A DNA stretch of 64,000 nucleotides from Amorphoplanes digitatis (GCF_014205335.1 NZ_JACHNH010000001.1:3714501-3778500), one strand, 5' to 3'; numbered from the stretch's first letter, positions 44,244 to 53,216 are shown. Numbers and translations are program-made. The notes: a model not told the origin generated them from the letters alone.

Positions 44244-45521
44244 TCACCGGCCGGCGCGCACCCCGACCAGCTGCCGTCCGGCGGCGCCGGAGGTCAGCGC
44301 GCCGATGGCGGCGACGAACCGGTCGATGTCGCCGTCGGTGGTGCCCAGCCCGAAGCTGACCCGCAGCAGGGCCGCCGTCGCGGTGTCGCAGCCGGTCACG
44401 CCGGCGGCGCCGGTGAGCCGGCGTGCGAGCGGGTGCGCGCAGAACTGGCCGGCCCGCACCCCGATGCCGTGCTCGTCGGCGAGCCGGTCGGCGACCTCCG
44501 CGGCGTCGCCGCCGGGCAGCGCGAGCGACACGATTCCCACCCGCGGCTGCGCGGCGCCGAACGCGCTGACCTCGGCGACGCCGGGCACCCCGGCCAGGCC
44601 GTCGCGCAGCCGGGCCAGCAGGCTCTGCTCCCGCTCGTGCAGCGCGGCCCGGTCGGCCCGGCCCAGCGCCGCGCAGACCGCCGCCAGGGAGACCGCGCCG
44701 AGCAGGTTCGGCGTGCCGCCCTCGTGCCGGGCCGGGCCGGTGGCCCACGTGACGGCGTCGTCGCCGACGGACGCGCTGGCGCCGCCGCCGCGCAGGTAGG
44801 GCGCGGCCGTGTCCAGCCAGTCGGCGCGGCCCGCCAGCACGCCCGCGCCGAACGGCGCGTAGAGCTTGTGGCCGGACAGCGCCAGATAGTCGGCGCCGAG
44901 CTCGGCGAGGTCGACGGGGGAGTGCGGCGCCAGTTGCGCGGCGTCGACGACGACGCGGGCACCGTGGCGGTGCGCGACGTCGGCGAGGCGCCGGACCGGC
45001 CAGACCTCCCCGGTCACGTTGCTCGCGCCGGTGACGGCGAGCAGTGCCGGGCCGCGCAGCGAGCGCAGCGCCCGGTCCAGGGCCTCGACGGCCGCGTCCG
45101 GGCTCGACGGCGTCGCCAGCCGCAGCGTCGCCGGCCAGGGCAGCAGGTTCGCGTGGTGCTCGCCGTCGAAGACGATCGTGGTGACGTCCGCCGGCAGGCA
45201 CCTGGCGAGCAGGTTGAGCGCGTCGGTGGTGTTGCGGGTGAAGACCACCGCGTCGCCCGGCCGCGCGCCGACGAAGCCCGCGACGATGTCGCGGGCGCGC
45301 TCGTACTCCAGCGTCGAGGTCCGGGAGCGGACGCCCGCGCCGCGGTGGACGCTGCCGTACCAGGGCAGCAGGCCCTCGACGGCGTCGGCCGCGGCGCGGA
45401 CGCAGGGTGCCGACGCGGCGTAGTCGAGGTGGGCGAACGGGACGGTGTCCCCGCCCGGTAGCCGGACGGTGAGCCCGGCGCCGATGACGTCGAGCTCGGT
45501 GTGCTGCGGCAACAGGGACAT
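44244..45521 (-). CDS. Class V aminotransferase (cysteine desulfurase-like), SAM-riboswitch controlled
   Basis: A 425-residue PLP enzyme. HLDYAASAPC opens the domain, VVVDAAQLAPH has the PLP-binding Asp, and the Lys is in LSGHKLYAPFGAGVLAG; EGGTPNLLGA and GIGVRAGQFCAHPLAR follow. The frame is open upstream, but ATG 45521 has GGAGG eight bases before it and lies behind the riboswitch at 45593-45672, which supports this start. The riboswitch implies a role in sulfur amino acid metabolism, probably cysteine/methionine interconversion or sulfur mobilisation. Its substrate is not known from sequence. Confidence 0.87.
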   Translation of the reverse strand: MSLLPQHTELDVIGAGLTVRLPGGDTVPFAHLDYAASAPCVRAAADAVEGLLPWYGSVHRGAGVRSRTSTLEYERARDIVAGFVGARPGDAVVFTRNTTDALNLLARCLPADVTTIVFDGEHHANLLPWPATLRLATPSSPDAAVEALDRALRSLRGPALLAVTGASNVTGEVWPVRRLADVAHRHGARVVVDAAQLAPHSPVDLAELGADYLALSGHKLYAPFGAGVLAGRADWLDTAAPYLRGGGASASVGDDAVTWATGPARHEGGTPNLLGAVSLAAVCAALGRADRAALHEREQSLLARLRDGLAGVPGVAEVSAFGAAQPRVGIVSLALPGGDAAEVADRLADEHGIGVRAGQFCAHPLARRLTGAAGVTGCDTATAALLRVSFGLGTTDGDIDRFVAAIGALTSGAAGRQLVGVRAGR

Positions 45522-45592
45522 GGCGTGCGCCTCCGCGAGGTCGGGGACCCCACGGGGCCCGCGCTTGCCCGCGTCGTTGTCGACGCCGGCCC

Positions 45593-45672
45593 GGTCCTCA
45601 CCCGGAGCACCCCATCGCGAACACAAGGGTTGCCGGCCAGCAAGCCGGGGCTGTACGCTGGCACTCATGACC
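45593..45672 (-). ncRNA. SAM-I/IV (SAM-IV-type) riboswitch
   Basis: On the minus strand the leader reads GGTCATGAGTGCCAGC, then CCCCGGCTTGCTGGCCGGCA, ACCC, and finally GGGGTGCTCCGGGTGA with GGACC, matching the conserved order of the actinobacterial SAM-IV aptamer: GGTC/GACC closing helix, GAGTGCCAGC and GCTGGCCGGCAACCC core, and the pseudoknotted GGGGTGCYCCGGGTGA. It ends about 70 nt upstream of the aminotransferase ATG. High SAM should switch the gene off. Confidence 0.88.
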
Positions 45673-45785
45673 TGGTGAGCACCGTAGCAGCTCCGGCCGG
45701 TGTGGCCGCACAGGCCGGTGATGATCGTTACAGCCGGTTGGTCCGGGCCGTGTCGACGGACTAGCTTTCCCCCTCGCATACCTAT

Positions 45786-45805
45786 CGGCTTTATAGGATT
45801 CGAGA
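45786..45805. promoter_or_regulatory. Inverted repeat upstream of metN
   Basis: CCTAT and ATAGG arms around a CGGCTTT spacer lie just upstream of the metN ribosome-binding site. It may be an operator overlapping a -10 box (TATAGG). Arms are only 5 bp, so support is weak. Confidence 0.3.
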
Positions 45806-45813
45806 GAGCATCC

Positions 45814-46797
45814 GTGATTCAGATCGAGGATCTCCGCAAGACCTACCGCTCGCGGCGCCGCGACGTCGTCGCCGTCGACGGCGTCGACCTCGGCGTCCGG
45901 CAGGGCGAGATCTTCGGTGTGCTGGGCCAGAGCGGCGCCGGCAAGAGCACGCTGCTGCGCTGCGTCAACCTGCTGGAGCGGCCCGACGCGGGAACGGTCG
46001 TCGTCGACGGCCTCGAGCTGACGGCGCTGCGCGAGCGGCCGCTGCGCGCGGCCCGGCGCCGGGTCGGCATGGTGCACCAGCACTTCGCGCTGCTCTCCTC
46101 GCGCACGGCCGCCGGCAACGTGGCGTTGCCGCTCGAGGTGACCGGCATGCCGCGCGCCGACCGGGCCCGCCGGGTGGCGGAGCTGCTCGAGCTCGTCGGG
46201 CTCGAGCAGCGCGCCGCCGCGTACCCGGCGCAGCTCTCCGGCGGCCAGAAGCAGCGCGTCGGCATCGCCCGCGCGCTCGCCGCCGGGCCGCAGGTCCTGC
46301 TCTCCGACGAGGCGACCTCCGCCCTCGACCCGGAGACCACCGGCTCGATCCTCGACCTGCTGCTCGACCTGAACCGGCGGCTCGGCCTGACCATCCTGCT
46401 GATCACCCACGAGATGGACGTGGTCAGGCGGATCTGCCACTCGGCGGCGGTCATGCGCGACGGCCGCTTCGCCGAGTCCGGGCAGGTCGCCGACCTGCTG
46501 CGCCGCCCCGGTTCGGAGCTCGCCCGCGGGCTCTTCCCGCTGCCACCGGCGCCGCACCGGCCAGGTGAGACGGTCGTCGACGTCACGGTCAGCGGCGAGG
46601 CGGCCGACGAGCCGATCCTGGCCGGGCTCGCCCGGGCCCTCGACCTCGACGTGCGCATTCTCGACGGCGCCGTGCAGAGCCTCGCGGCGACCCGCGCCGG
46701 GCGCCTGCGGATCGCGCTGCCCGGCAGCGCGGACGACAACGCCCCGGCGCTGCGGCATCTGCGCGAGCGGGGCGCCCTGGCGGAGGTGGCCGCGTGA
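45814..46797 (+). CDS. metN: Methionine ABC transporter ATP-binding protein
   Basis: A 327-residue ATPase. Walker A GQSGAGKSTLLRCVNLLE, signature QLSGGQKQRVGIARAL, Walker B VLLSDEATSALDPETT and H-loop LITHEMDVVRRIC match MetN closely, and a C-terminal NIL-type ligand-sensing domain (residues about 250-325) follows. GTG 45814 with GAGAGAG upstream is chosen. The stop overlaps metI. With metI and metQ it forms the D-methionine/L-methionine importer. Confidence 0.93.
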   Translation: MIQIEDLRKTYRSRRRDVVAVDGVDLGVRQGEIFGVLGQSGAGKSTLLRCVNLLERPDAGTVVVDGLELTALRERPLRAARRRVGMVHQHFALLSSRTAAGNVALPLEVTGMPRADRARRVAELLELVGLEQRAAAYPAQLSGGQKQRVGIARALAAGPQVLLSDEATSALDPETTGSILDLLLDLNRRLGLTILLITHEMDVVRRICHSAAVMRDGRFAESGQVADLLRRPGSELARGLFPLPPAPHRPGETVVDVTVSGEAADEPILAGLARALDLDVRILDGAVQSLAATRAGRLRIALPGSADDNAPALRHLRERGALAEVAA

Positions 46798-47450
46798 CCT
46801 GGCCGGAATTGAGCGAACTGCTCTGGGCCGGGCTGCGGGAGACGGCCTGGATGGTCGGCTGCGCCGCCCTGCTCACCGCCGTCGGCGGCCTGCTGCTCGG
46901 CATCCTGCTGGTGCTGACCGACCGCGGCGGGCTGCTCGCCGCGCCGCCGCTCAACGCGCTGCTCGGCCTGATCGTCAACGTCGGACGGTCGCTGCCGTTC
47001 ATCATCCTGCTGGTCGCGGTCATCCCGTTCACCCGCGCGGTGGTCGGCACCACCATCGGCACCACCGCGGCGATCGTGCCGCTGACCATCGGCGCCATCC
47101 CGTTCTACGCCCGCATCGTCGAGACGGCGATCCGCGAGGTACCCGGCGACGTCGTCTCGGCCGCGGTCGCCATGGGCGCGTCCCGGCGTCAGATCGTCGG
47201 CAAGGTCCTGCTCCGCGAGGCCCGCCCGGGCCTGGTCGCCGGCCTCACCATCACCGTCGTCGCGCTCGTCGGCTACTCCGCCATGGCCGGCGTCGTCGGC
47301 GGCGGCGGCCTCGGAGACCTCGCCATCCGGTACGGCTACCAGCGCTTCGAGACCGAGGTCATGATCGCGACAGTGGTGCTCCTCGTCGTGTTCGTGCAAG
47401 CCATCCAGACGCTGGGCGACCTCGTCGTCCGGCGCCTGTCCCACCGATAA
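46794..47450 (+). CDS. metI: Methionine ABC transporter permease
   Basis: A 218-residue permease with five hydrophobic segments and a typical BPD_transp_1 loop (AAVAMGASRRQIVGKVLLRE), the contact site for MetN. The start GTG 46794 overlaps the metN stop by 4 bp. Order and lengths match metNIQ operons. Confidence 0.93.
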   Translation: MTWPELSELLWAGLRETAWMVGCAALLTAVGGLLLGILLVLTDRGGLLAAPPLNALLGLIVNVGRSLPFIILLVAVIPFTRAVVGTTIGTTAAIVPLTIGAIPFYARIVETAIREVPGDVVSAAVAMGASRRQIVGKVLLREARPGLVAGLTITVVALVGYSAMAGVVGGGGLGDLAIRYGYQRFETEVMIATVVLLVVFVQAIQTLGDLVVRRLSHR

Positions 47451-47472
47451 CCCCTACCGAAAGGCACCACTC

Positions 47473-48285
47473 ATGCGCCGCCGCCCGATCGTCGCCGCCC
47501 TCGCCGCCACCGGCCTCGTCCTCGCCCTGGCGGCGTGCGGCGACTCCGGATCCGCCGCGGACGACACCCTGAAGGTGGGCGTCAGCCCGGTACCGCACGC
47601 CGAGATCCTGAACTACATCAAGGACAACCTGGCCGCGGCCGAGGGCCTCAAGCTCGACGTCGTCGAGTTCAACGACTACATCCAGCCCAATGTCGCGCTT
47701 GCGGAGAAGCAGATCGACGCCAACTACTTCCAGCACATCCCCTACCTGGAGGAGGAGGTCGCGGCGAAGGGCTACAAGTTCACCGCGCTCAAGCCGGTGC
47801 ACATCGAGCCGCTCGGCATCTACTCCAAGAAGGTCAAGACGCTCGCCGAGGTGCCGGCCGGCGGCGTGGTCGCCATCCCCAACGACCCGTCCAACTCCGG
47901 CCGGGCGCTGAACCTGCTCGCGAAGAACGGGCTCATCACGCTCAAGGACGGCGTCGGCGTCAAGGCGACCGAGAAGGACATCGCGACCAACCCGAAGAAC
48001 CTCGAGTTCAAGGCGCTCGAGGCCGCCCAGCTGCCGCGCAGCCTCGAGGACACCGCGGTGTCGGTGATCAACGGGAACTACGCGATCGAGACCGGCCTGA
48101 GCCCGGCCAAGGACGCGCTCGCGCTCGAGGCCGGCCAGGACAACCCGTACGCGAACCTGGTCGTGGTCCGCGCCGGCGACGAGGGCGACGCCCGGGTGGT
48201 CAAGCTGGAGAAGCTGCTGCACTCCGCCGAGGTGAAGAAGTTCATCGAGGACAAGTACCAGGGCTCGGTGCTGGCCGCGTTCTGA
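47473..48285 (+). CDS. metQ: Methionine-binding lipoprotein (NlpA family)
   Basis: A 270-residue lipoprotein: lipobox LAAC, then LKVGVSPVPHAEILNYIKDN and YIQPNVALAEKQIDANYFQH, the hallmark of MetQ/NlpA. IPNDPSNSGRALNLL and GNYAIETGL are also conserved. ATG 47473 follows metI by 22 bp, and a strong terminator closes the operon. Confidence 0.94.
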   Translation: MRRRPIVAALAATGLVLALAACGDSGSAADDTLKVGVSPVPHAEILNYIKDNLAAAEGLKLDVVEFNDYIQPNVALAEKQIDANYFQHIPYLEEEVAAKGYKFTALKPVHIEPLGIYSKKVKTLAEVPAGGVVAIPNDPSNSGRALNLLAKNGLITLKDGVGVKATEKDIATNPKNLEFKALEAAQLPRSLEDTAVSVINGNYAIETGLSPAKDALALEAGQDNPYANLVVVRAGDEGDARVVKLEKLLHSAEVKKFIEDKYQGSVLAAF

Positions 48286-48295
48286 GCAACCGGTA

Positions 48296-48325
48296 CCCCC
48301 GTAGCCCTCGGTGGGGCTACGGGGG
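48296..48325. terminator. Bidirectional terminator between metQ and carbonic anhydrase
   Basis: CCCCCGTAGCC (48296-48306) pairs perfectly with GGCTACGGGGG (48315-48325), 8-nt loop. It lies between convergent genes, 6 bp from the carbonic anhydrase stop. Confidence 0.85.
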
Positions 48326-48331
48326 AGCGGC

Positions 48332-48823
48332 TCATTTGACCTCGCGCAGCCTGCCGGTCTCGACCTCGTAGACGAAGCCCCGGACCGAGCCCTTCACCGG
48401 GATGAACGGGTCCTCGAGCACGCGGCGCACCGACTGCCGTACGTCCTCGTCCAGGTCGGGGAAGGCCTCCGCCGCCCACGGCGGCCGGATGCCGACCTCC
48501 TGCCGGATGCTCTCCTTGAAGTCGTCGTCGGTGAAGGTCAGCATCCCGCAGTCGGTGTGGTGGATCAGGATGATCTCGGTGGTGCCGAGCAGCCGCTGGC
48601 TGATCGCCAGGCTGCGCAGCTGGTCCGCGGTGATGACGCCGCCCGCGTTGCGGATCACGTGCGCGTCGCCCTCGGCGAGCCCGAGCAGCCCGTACGGGTT
48701 GAGCCGGGCGTCCATGCAGGCGACCACGGCGACCTGACGGGCGGGCGGCAGCGGCAGCGCGCCCTTGTCGAAGCCGGCGGCGTAACGCTCGGCGTTGGCC
48801 AGCAGTTCATCGGTGACGGTCAT
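48332..48823 (-). CDS. Beta-carbonic anhydrase
   Basis: A 163-residue enzyme that interconverts CO2 and bicarbonate. Zinc ligands are Cys36 (VVACMDARL, with the Asp-Arg dyad), His89 and Cys92 (IHHTDCGM). Length fits the short beta-class found in actinobacteria. It starts at ATG 48823, converging on metQ. Confidence 0.93.
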   Translation of the reverse strand: MTVTDELLANAERYAAGFDKGALPLPPARQVAVVACMDARLNPYGLLGLAEGDAHVIRNAGGVITADQLRSLAISQRLLGTTEIILIHHTDCGMLTFTDDDFKESIRQEVGIRPPWAAEAFPDLDEDVRQSVRRVLEDPFIPVKGSVRGFVYEVETGRLREVK

Positions 48824-48950
48824 GGCATCGGCTCCTGTCGCGGGGGTGCGGGGAACCGCATACTATCCCCGTCTGCTGAGTAGGATATTGGCCCGGAGCG
48901 TTTACCTGCGCGCCACAATGCCTATTAATTCGGTAGGTATGGTGGCGCAC

Positions 48951-49565
48951 ATGACGACACCGGTGCGCCTGCGGGGCGCGGAGGAGACCGCCTTCCGGCG
49001 CCAGTTCGAGATGGACGCGGTCTGGAGCCGGATGATCGCTCCCGGCGGCCGCGTCCCGGCGATGCCCCTGATCGAGGTGGACCTCGGCCCGATCCACCTG
49101 GACCTGATGCTGCGCACCGGGCCGATCGTGCTGGTCTTCTTCCCGTACGCGGGTCCGGCGTCCTGCGACGACCTGCTGGCCGGCTACCAGCGCACCCTGC
49201 TGCCGCCCTGCACTTCCGCGGGCGCTCACCTGGTCGCGGTGAGCCCGCAGCGCCCGGACCTGCTGGCACCGCTCAAGCACCGGCTCGATCTCGGCTACCT
49301 GGTGGCGTCGGACCCCCGGCACATCCTGATCGACGCGTTCGGGATCGGCTACCGCGGCCCGGAGGCGAGCGAGGTGCTGGGCACCGGCCGCGCCGTGCTG
49401 CCCTACCCGGCCGTGGTGGTGGCCGACCGCACGGGAACGGTCCGCTACGCGAGCGTCCGCCCGGAGGCGGCGCCGCCCACCCCGGCCGCCCGGATCATCG
49501 CGGCTCTCGACCGGCTGGTTCCGGCGCCGTCCGGCGGCGCGGCCGCACCGTCCACGCGGGACTGA
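48951..49565 (+). CDS. Thioredoxin-fold AhpC/TSA-like protein
   Basis: A 204-residue protein with a peroxiredoxin-like core: GPIVLVFFPYAGPASCDDLL carries a single candidate active Cys, and later GAHLVAVSPQRPDLL and YPAVVVADRTGTVRYA are typical of AhpC/TSA domains. The family's PxxxT/SxxC motif is altered to AGPASC, so peroxidase activity is not certain. ATG 48951 is used; ATG 48939 would be nearly leaderless behind the candidate promoter TTTACC (48901) and TATTAA (48923). Its last 71 bp overlap the convergent EamA gene. Confidence 0.78.
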   Translation: MTTPVRLRGAEETAFRRQFEMDAVWSRMIAPGGRVPAMPLIEVDLGPIHLDLMLRTGPIVLVFFPYAGPASCDDLLAGYQRTLLPPCTSAGAHLVAVSPQRPDLLAPLKHRLDLGYLVASDPRHILIDAFGIGYRGPEASEVLGTGRAVLPYPAVVVADRTGTVRYASVRPEAAPPTPAARIIAALDRLVPAPSGGAAAPSTRD

Positions 49566-50436
49566 CCCCGCCCGCCGGGCGGCGCAGCCGGTTCTCCGCG
49601 TAGCCCATGCCCAGCAGCACGATCAGCCCGCCGGCGACCACGTTCCAGGTGATCCGCTCGCCCAGGAACGCGGCGCCGACCAGGACCGCCGCGATCGGCA
49701 CGACGTAGTTGACCGCCGAGGCCGTCGTCGCGCCGACCTCGGCGATGAGCCGGAAGTAGAGCACGTAGGCCAGGCCGGTGCTCAGGACGCCGAGCAGCAC
49801 GACGCTTGCCACGATCCGCGGCGTCACGGTGACCGGACCCCACTCCAGGAACGGGCTCACGGCCGCCTGGAGTACCACCGCCGCCGAGACCTGGCCGGCC
49901 GCGAGCGCGATCGGGGCCAGGTGGCGCGGCGACAGGAAGCGCCGCACGTAGACGAAGCCGAGCGCGTAGCTGACCGCGGCGCCGAAGCATGCCAGCTCGC
50001 CGGCGGCCGATCCGCCCGCGCCGTGCCAGGGCGCGACGACCACGACAAGGCCGGCGAAGCCGGCCAGCAGCCCGGCGAGCTTGCGGGCGGTGGCGCGCTC
50101 CTCGGCCAGGGCGAACGCCGCGACCGTCAGCGTGAGCAGCGGGGTCGCGCCGACGAGCACGCCGGCGATGCCCGCGCCTGCGCTGCGCTCGCCGTAGGAG
50201 AGCAGCAGGAACGGGATCACGTTGCCGAAGAGCGCGGCCGCGGCCAGGTGCCCGTACACCGCGAGGTCGCGCGGCAGGACGGCGCGGCGCGCGGCGGCCA
50301 CGGCGAGCAGGACGGCCGCGCCGAGGGCCAGCCGCGCCAGCACCAGTTGCGCGGGGGCGAGACCGGCCAGGGCCTCCTTGATCAGGGTGAAGCTGCTGCC
50401 CCAGAGGAGCGCGAGAATCAGGAAGCGTGACTTCAT
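49495..50436 (-). CDS. EamA/DMT-family transporter
   Basis: A 313-residue membrane protein with ten hydrophobic segments in two EamA repeats (ALLWGSSFTLIKEALAGLAP near the start; AVNYVVPIAAVLVGAAFLGE near the end). ATG 50436 has GAGG eight bases upstream. Probably exports a metabolite or amino acid. Its C-terminal tail is Arg/Pro rich and overlaps the preceding convergent gene. A LysR regulator lies 58 bp upstream on the same strand. Confidence 0.9.
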   Translation of the reverse strand: MKSRFLILALLWGSSFTLIKEALAGLAPAQLVLARLALGAAVLLAVAAARRAVLPRDLAVYGHLAAAALFGNVIPFLLLSYGERSAGAGIAGVLVGATPLLTLTVAAFALAEERATARKLAGLLAGFAGLVVVVAPWHGAGGSAAGELACFGAAVSYALGFVYVRRFLSPRHLAPIALAAGQVSAAVVLQAAVSPFLEWGPVTVTPRIVASVVLLGVLSTGLAYVLYFRLIAEVGATTASAVNYVVPIAAVLVGAAFLGERITWNVVAGGLIVLLGMGYAENRLRRPAGGVSPAWTVRPRRRTAPEPAGREPR

Positions 50437-50494
50437 GTTTCGATCCTCGGAGAGCCGCCTTCCGGCGTCCACCAGGAGTTTCCGGACACTACCG

Positions 50495-51415
50495 TTAAGC
50501 GAAACTGAAAGATTTCTCCAGCTCGTCCGCGGCCTCGCGGAGCGCCTCCGCGACCAGGCGCATGTGCGGCGCCCGGTCGCCGGCCGCGCGGACGAAGAGC
50601 GACACCTGGCGGCTCGGCTGCTGCGCCCGGGGCGTCCGCACGGTCAGGCCCGGCTCCCGGTCGGCGGCGCACATCCGCGGTACCAGCGCGACGCCGTGGC
50701 CGGCCCGGACCAGGGCGAAGACCGAGACGTAGCTGTCGGCCGTGTGCGCGGTCCGCGGCGTGAAACCGGCGAGGGCGCATTCCCGTACGGCGATGTCGCG
50801 GCACAGGCCGGCGGGCGGCACGATCCACGGCTCGCCGGCCAGGTCCGCGAGCCGCAGGTCCGCGGCGGCCGCCCGGGGATGCCCGGACGGCAGCACCACG
50901 TCGAGCGGGTCGACCAGCAACGGCGTACGGGTGAAGCGCGCGTCGTCCACGCGTACCTCCCCATCGAGCCCGACCACGACGTCGGTCTCGTCGCGCACGA
51001 GCCGGTCGAGGGCCTCCTCGGTGTCGGCCTCGCGCAGCCGCAGGGTGAGCTGCGGCGCGTCCAGCGCCACCCGCCGCATCGCGGGCACCGCGAGCGCGGC
51101 GACGGAGGTGGCGAAGCAGTCCAGCCGGACCGTCGCCGCGGCGCCGGAGACGTACGCGTCCAGCTCGGTCTGCGCGACCTCGAGCTGCGCGAAGAGCAGG
51201 TCCGCGTGGCGCAGCAGCAGCCGGGCCGCGTCGGTGAGCCGGACCCGCCGGCCGTGCGGCTCGAGCAGCGGCGCGCCGACGTCCCTGGCCAGCAGCGCCA
51301 GCTGCTGCGAGACCGCCGACGAGGTCATGTGCAGCGCGGCGCCGACCGCGGTCACCGTGCCGCGGTCGCGCAGCTCCCGCAGCAGCCGCAGCCGTCGCAG
51401 GTCGAGTTGTCCCAT
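50495..51415 (-). CDS. LysR-family transcriptional regulator
   Basis: A 306-residue regulator: N-terminal helix-turn-helix LRELRDRGTVTAVGAALHMT and SSAVSQQLALLARDVGAPLL, then the two-lobed effector domain (SYVSVFALVRAGHGVALVPR). It lies just upstream of the EamA gene on the same strand and diverges from marR, so it may control either. The inducer is unknown. Confidence 0.9.
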   Translation of the reverse strand: MGQLDLRRLRLLRELRDRGTVTAVGAALHMTSSAVSQQLALLARDVGAPLLEPHGRRVRLTDAARLLLRHADLLFAQLEVAQTELDAYVSGAAATVRLDCFATSVAALAVPAMRRVALDAPQLTLRLREADTEEALDRLVRDETDVVVGLDGEVRVDDARFTRTPLLVDPLDVVLPSGHPRAAAADLRLADLAGEPWIVPPAGLCRDIAVRECALAGFTPRTAHTADSYVSVFALVRAGHGVALVPRMCAADREPGLTVRTPRAQQPSRQVSLFVRAAGDRAPHMRLVAEALREAADELEKSFSFA

Positions 51416-51442
51416 CGCCGCATCCTAGGTCCCACCGGATTT

Positions 51443-51460
51443 ATATAAGCGCTGTTATAT
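51443..51460. promoter_or_regulatory. Operator-like inverted repeat upstream of marR
   Basis: ATATAA-GCGCTG-TTATAT is a perfect 6-bp inverted repeat, 8 bp before the MarR ATG and overlapping a likely -10. The AT-rich palindrome suits MarR autorepression. Confidence 0.65.
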
Positions 51461-51467
51461 TAGCGTC

Positions 51468-51953
51468 ATGACGGAACCCGACCTGCTCGACAGCAGCTAC
51501 TACGGCGACCTGTTCCGGCTGCTCGCAGAGATGGACCAGGACATCGCCGGCCTCTACGCCGAGGCCGGGATCGAGGGGGTCCGCACCCGGTTCGTCGGGC
51601 CGCTCATCGAGCTCGGCCGGCGGGGGCCGCTCACCATCCAGGAGCTCGCCGACGCGCGCCGGGTGACCCACTCGGCGATGAGCCAGACCGCCGCCGCGAT
51701 GCGCAAGGCCGGGCTGGTGGAGCGCGCCGACGGCACCGACGGCCGGACCCGCCGGGTGCGGCTCACCGCGCGGTCCCGGGAGCTCGTCCTGTTCCTGGAG
51801 GCCGAGTGGCGCGCGACCGAGGCGACCGTCCGCGCGCTCGACGCCGAGCTGGTGTACCCGCTGATGCGTGCCGTCGCCGACGTGCGCGCCGCGCTCGCCA
51901 CCCGCCCGTTCGCCCAGCGGCTGCGCGACAATCTGCCCGGGCGGTTGCCGTGA
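51468..51953 (+). CDS. MarR-family transcriptional regulator
   Basis: A 161-residue winged-helix regulator: LTIQELADARRVTHSAMSQT is the recognition region and VERADGTDGRTRRVRLTARS the wing. The stop overlaps the GTG of an MFS transporter, so the pair is an operon in which the regulator probably senses a compound exported by the transporter. The palindrome directly upstream is its likely operator. Confidence 0.9.
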   Translation: MTEPDLLDSSYYGDLFRLLAEMDQDIAGLYAEAGIEGVRTRFVGPLIELGRRGPLTIQELADARRVTHSAMSQTAAAMRKAGLVERADGTDGRTRRVRLTARSRELVLFLEAEWRATEATVRALDAELVYPLMRAVADVRAALATRPFAQRLRDNLPGRLP

Positions 51954-53200
51954 GCGCGGTCGTCGACCTGCGCCCGCTGCGGGAGAACCCCGTCTTCCGC
52001 CGGCTCTGGCTCGGCACGACCGCGTCGGGCTTCGGCGGGCAGCTCGGCGCCTTCGCGGTCACCTTCTACGTCTGGGACCGCACCCACAACCCCGCAATGG
52101 TCGGCCTCGCCGGGCTCGTCACCGCCGTGCCGCTGATCGTGCTCGCCCTGGCCGGCAGCGCGTTCGCCGACCACGTCGACCGGCGGCGGCTGGCGCTCGG
52201 CTGCGCGTGGGGCCAGATCGCGGTCAGCGCGGCGATGGCCGGCGTCGCCGCGACCGACGCCGGCGGCGTGCCGCTCATGCTGGTCCTCGCCGGCGCCGGG
52301 TCGGGGCTGGCGGCGCTCGGCGGCCCCGCCCGGCACACGTTCATCCCGGCGCTGCTCGCCGGCGAGCGGCTCGCCGCCGGCCTCGCGCTCAACCACCTGT
52401 CGTTCCAGCTCTCGCTGCTGCTCGGCCCGGTCGCGGCCGGTCTGGTCACCGCCGGCTGGGGTACGGCCTGGTGCTTCGCGCTCGACGCGGCGACCTTCGG
52501 CTTCGCCCTGATCGGCATCGCCGGGCTGCCCCGCGGCCTGCCGGTCGCGCAGGGCCGCCCCGGCGCGGCGGCGGTCGCCGACGGCTTCCGCTTCGCCGCG
52601 CGTACGCCGGAGGTGCGGGGCGCGTTCCTCGCCGACCTGGCGGCGACCATGCTGGCTATGCCGTTCGCGCTGTTCCCGGTGATCAACGAGGAGCGGTTCG
52701 GCGGCCGGCCGGAGGTACTCGGCCTGTTCTCCGCCGCCGTCGCGGTCGGCGGCGTGCTGGCCTCGGTGCTGTCCGGCCTCGCCACGCACCGCCGCCACCC
52801 GGGCACTGTGCTGCTCGCCTGCGGCACGGTCTGGTCGCTGGCGCTGGCGCTGGTCGGGCTCAGCGGCCACCTGCCGGTCGTGCTGCTCCTGCTGGCGGTG
52901 GCCGGCGCCGCCGACACCTGGGCGGTCGTCTCCCGGGGCACGGTCGTGCAGACCTCGACGCCGCCAGGATACCGCGGGCGGGTCTCGTCGCTGGAGCACA
53001 TCGTCGGGTCGGCCGGCCCGCAGCTGGGAAACCTGCGCGCGGGCCTGGTCGCGGCGACGAGCTCCAGCGCGGCGTCGCTGGCCGGCGGCGGCCTGCTGGC
53101 CGCGGCGGCGATCGGCCTGATCGCGGTCACCACCCCGGCGCTGCGCCGGTTCACGGTGACCGGTCAGGTCGCCGACGGTGTGCGGGCCCCGGTGCCGTGA
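51950..53200 (+). CDS. MFS transporter (efflux type)
   Basis: A 416-residue protein with about 11-12 membrane segments. It has the MFS loop 2-3 region ADHVDRRRLALGCAWGQIAV and a mid-protein cytoplasmic loop, resembling MFS_3/Bcr-type exporters of siderophores or drugs. GTG 51950 overlaps the MarR stop by 4 bp. Substrate unknown; context with MarR suggests efflux. Confidence 0.9.
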   Translation: MSAVVDLRPLRENPVFRRLWLGTTASGFGGQLGAFAVTFYVWDRTHNPAMVGLAGLVTAVPLIVLALAGSAFADHVDRRRLALGCAWGQIAVSAAMAGVAATDAGGVPLMLVLAGAGSGLAALGGPARHTFIPALLAGERLAAGLALNHLSFQLSLLLGPVAAGLVTAGWGTAWCFALDAATFGFALIGIAGLPRGLPVAQGRPGAAAVADGFRFAARTPEVRGAFLADLAATMLAMPFALFPVINEERFGGRPEVLGLFSAAVAVGGVLASVLSGLATHRRHPGTVLLACGTVWSLALALVGLSGHLPVVLLLLAVAGAADTWAVVSRGTVVQTSTPPGYRGRVSSLEHIVGSAGPQLGNLRAGLVAATSSSAASLAGGGLLAAAAIGLIAVTTPALRRFTVTGQVADGVRAPVP

Positions 53201-53216
53201 CCCGCACGCCGGGCGC

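Noticed and set aside
42223..45201. 992-codon minus-strand ORF antisense to the GGDEF-EAL gene
   Set aside because: High-GC codon bias keeps the antisense frame open; it has no domain and spans parts of two real genes.
48923..48939. Leaderless start at ATG 48939 for the AhpC-like gene
   Set aside because: The promoter-like boxes are weak and ATG 48951 is equally possible; kept only as an alternative.
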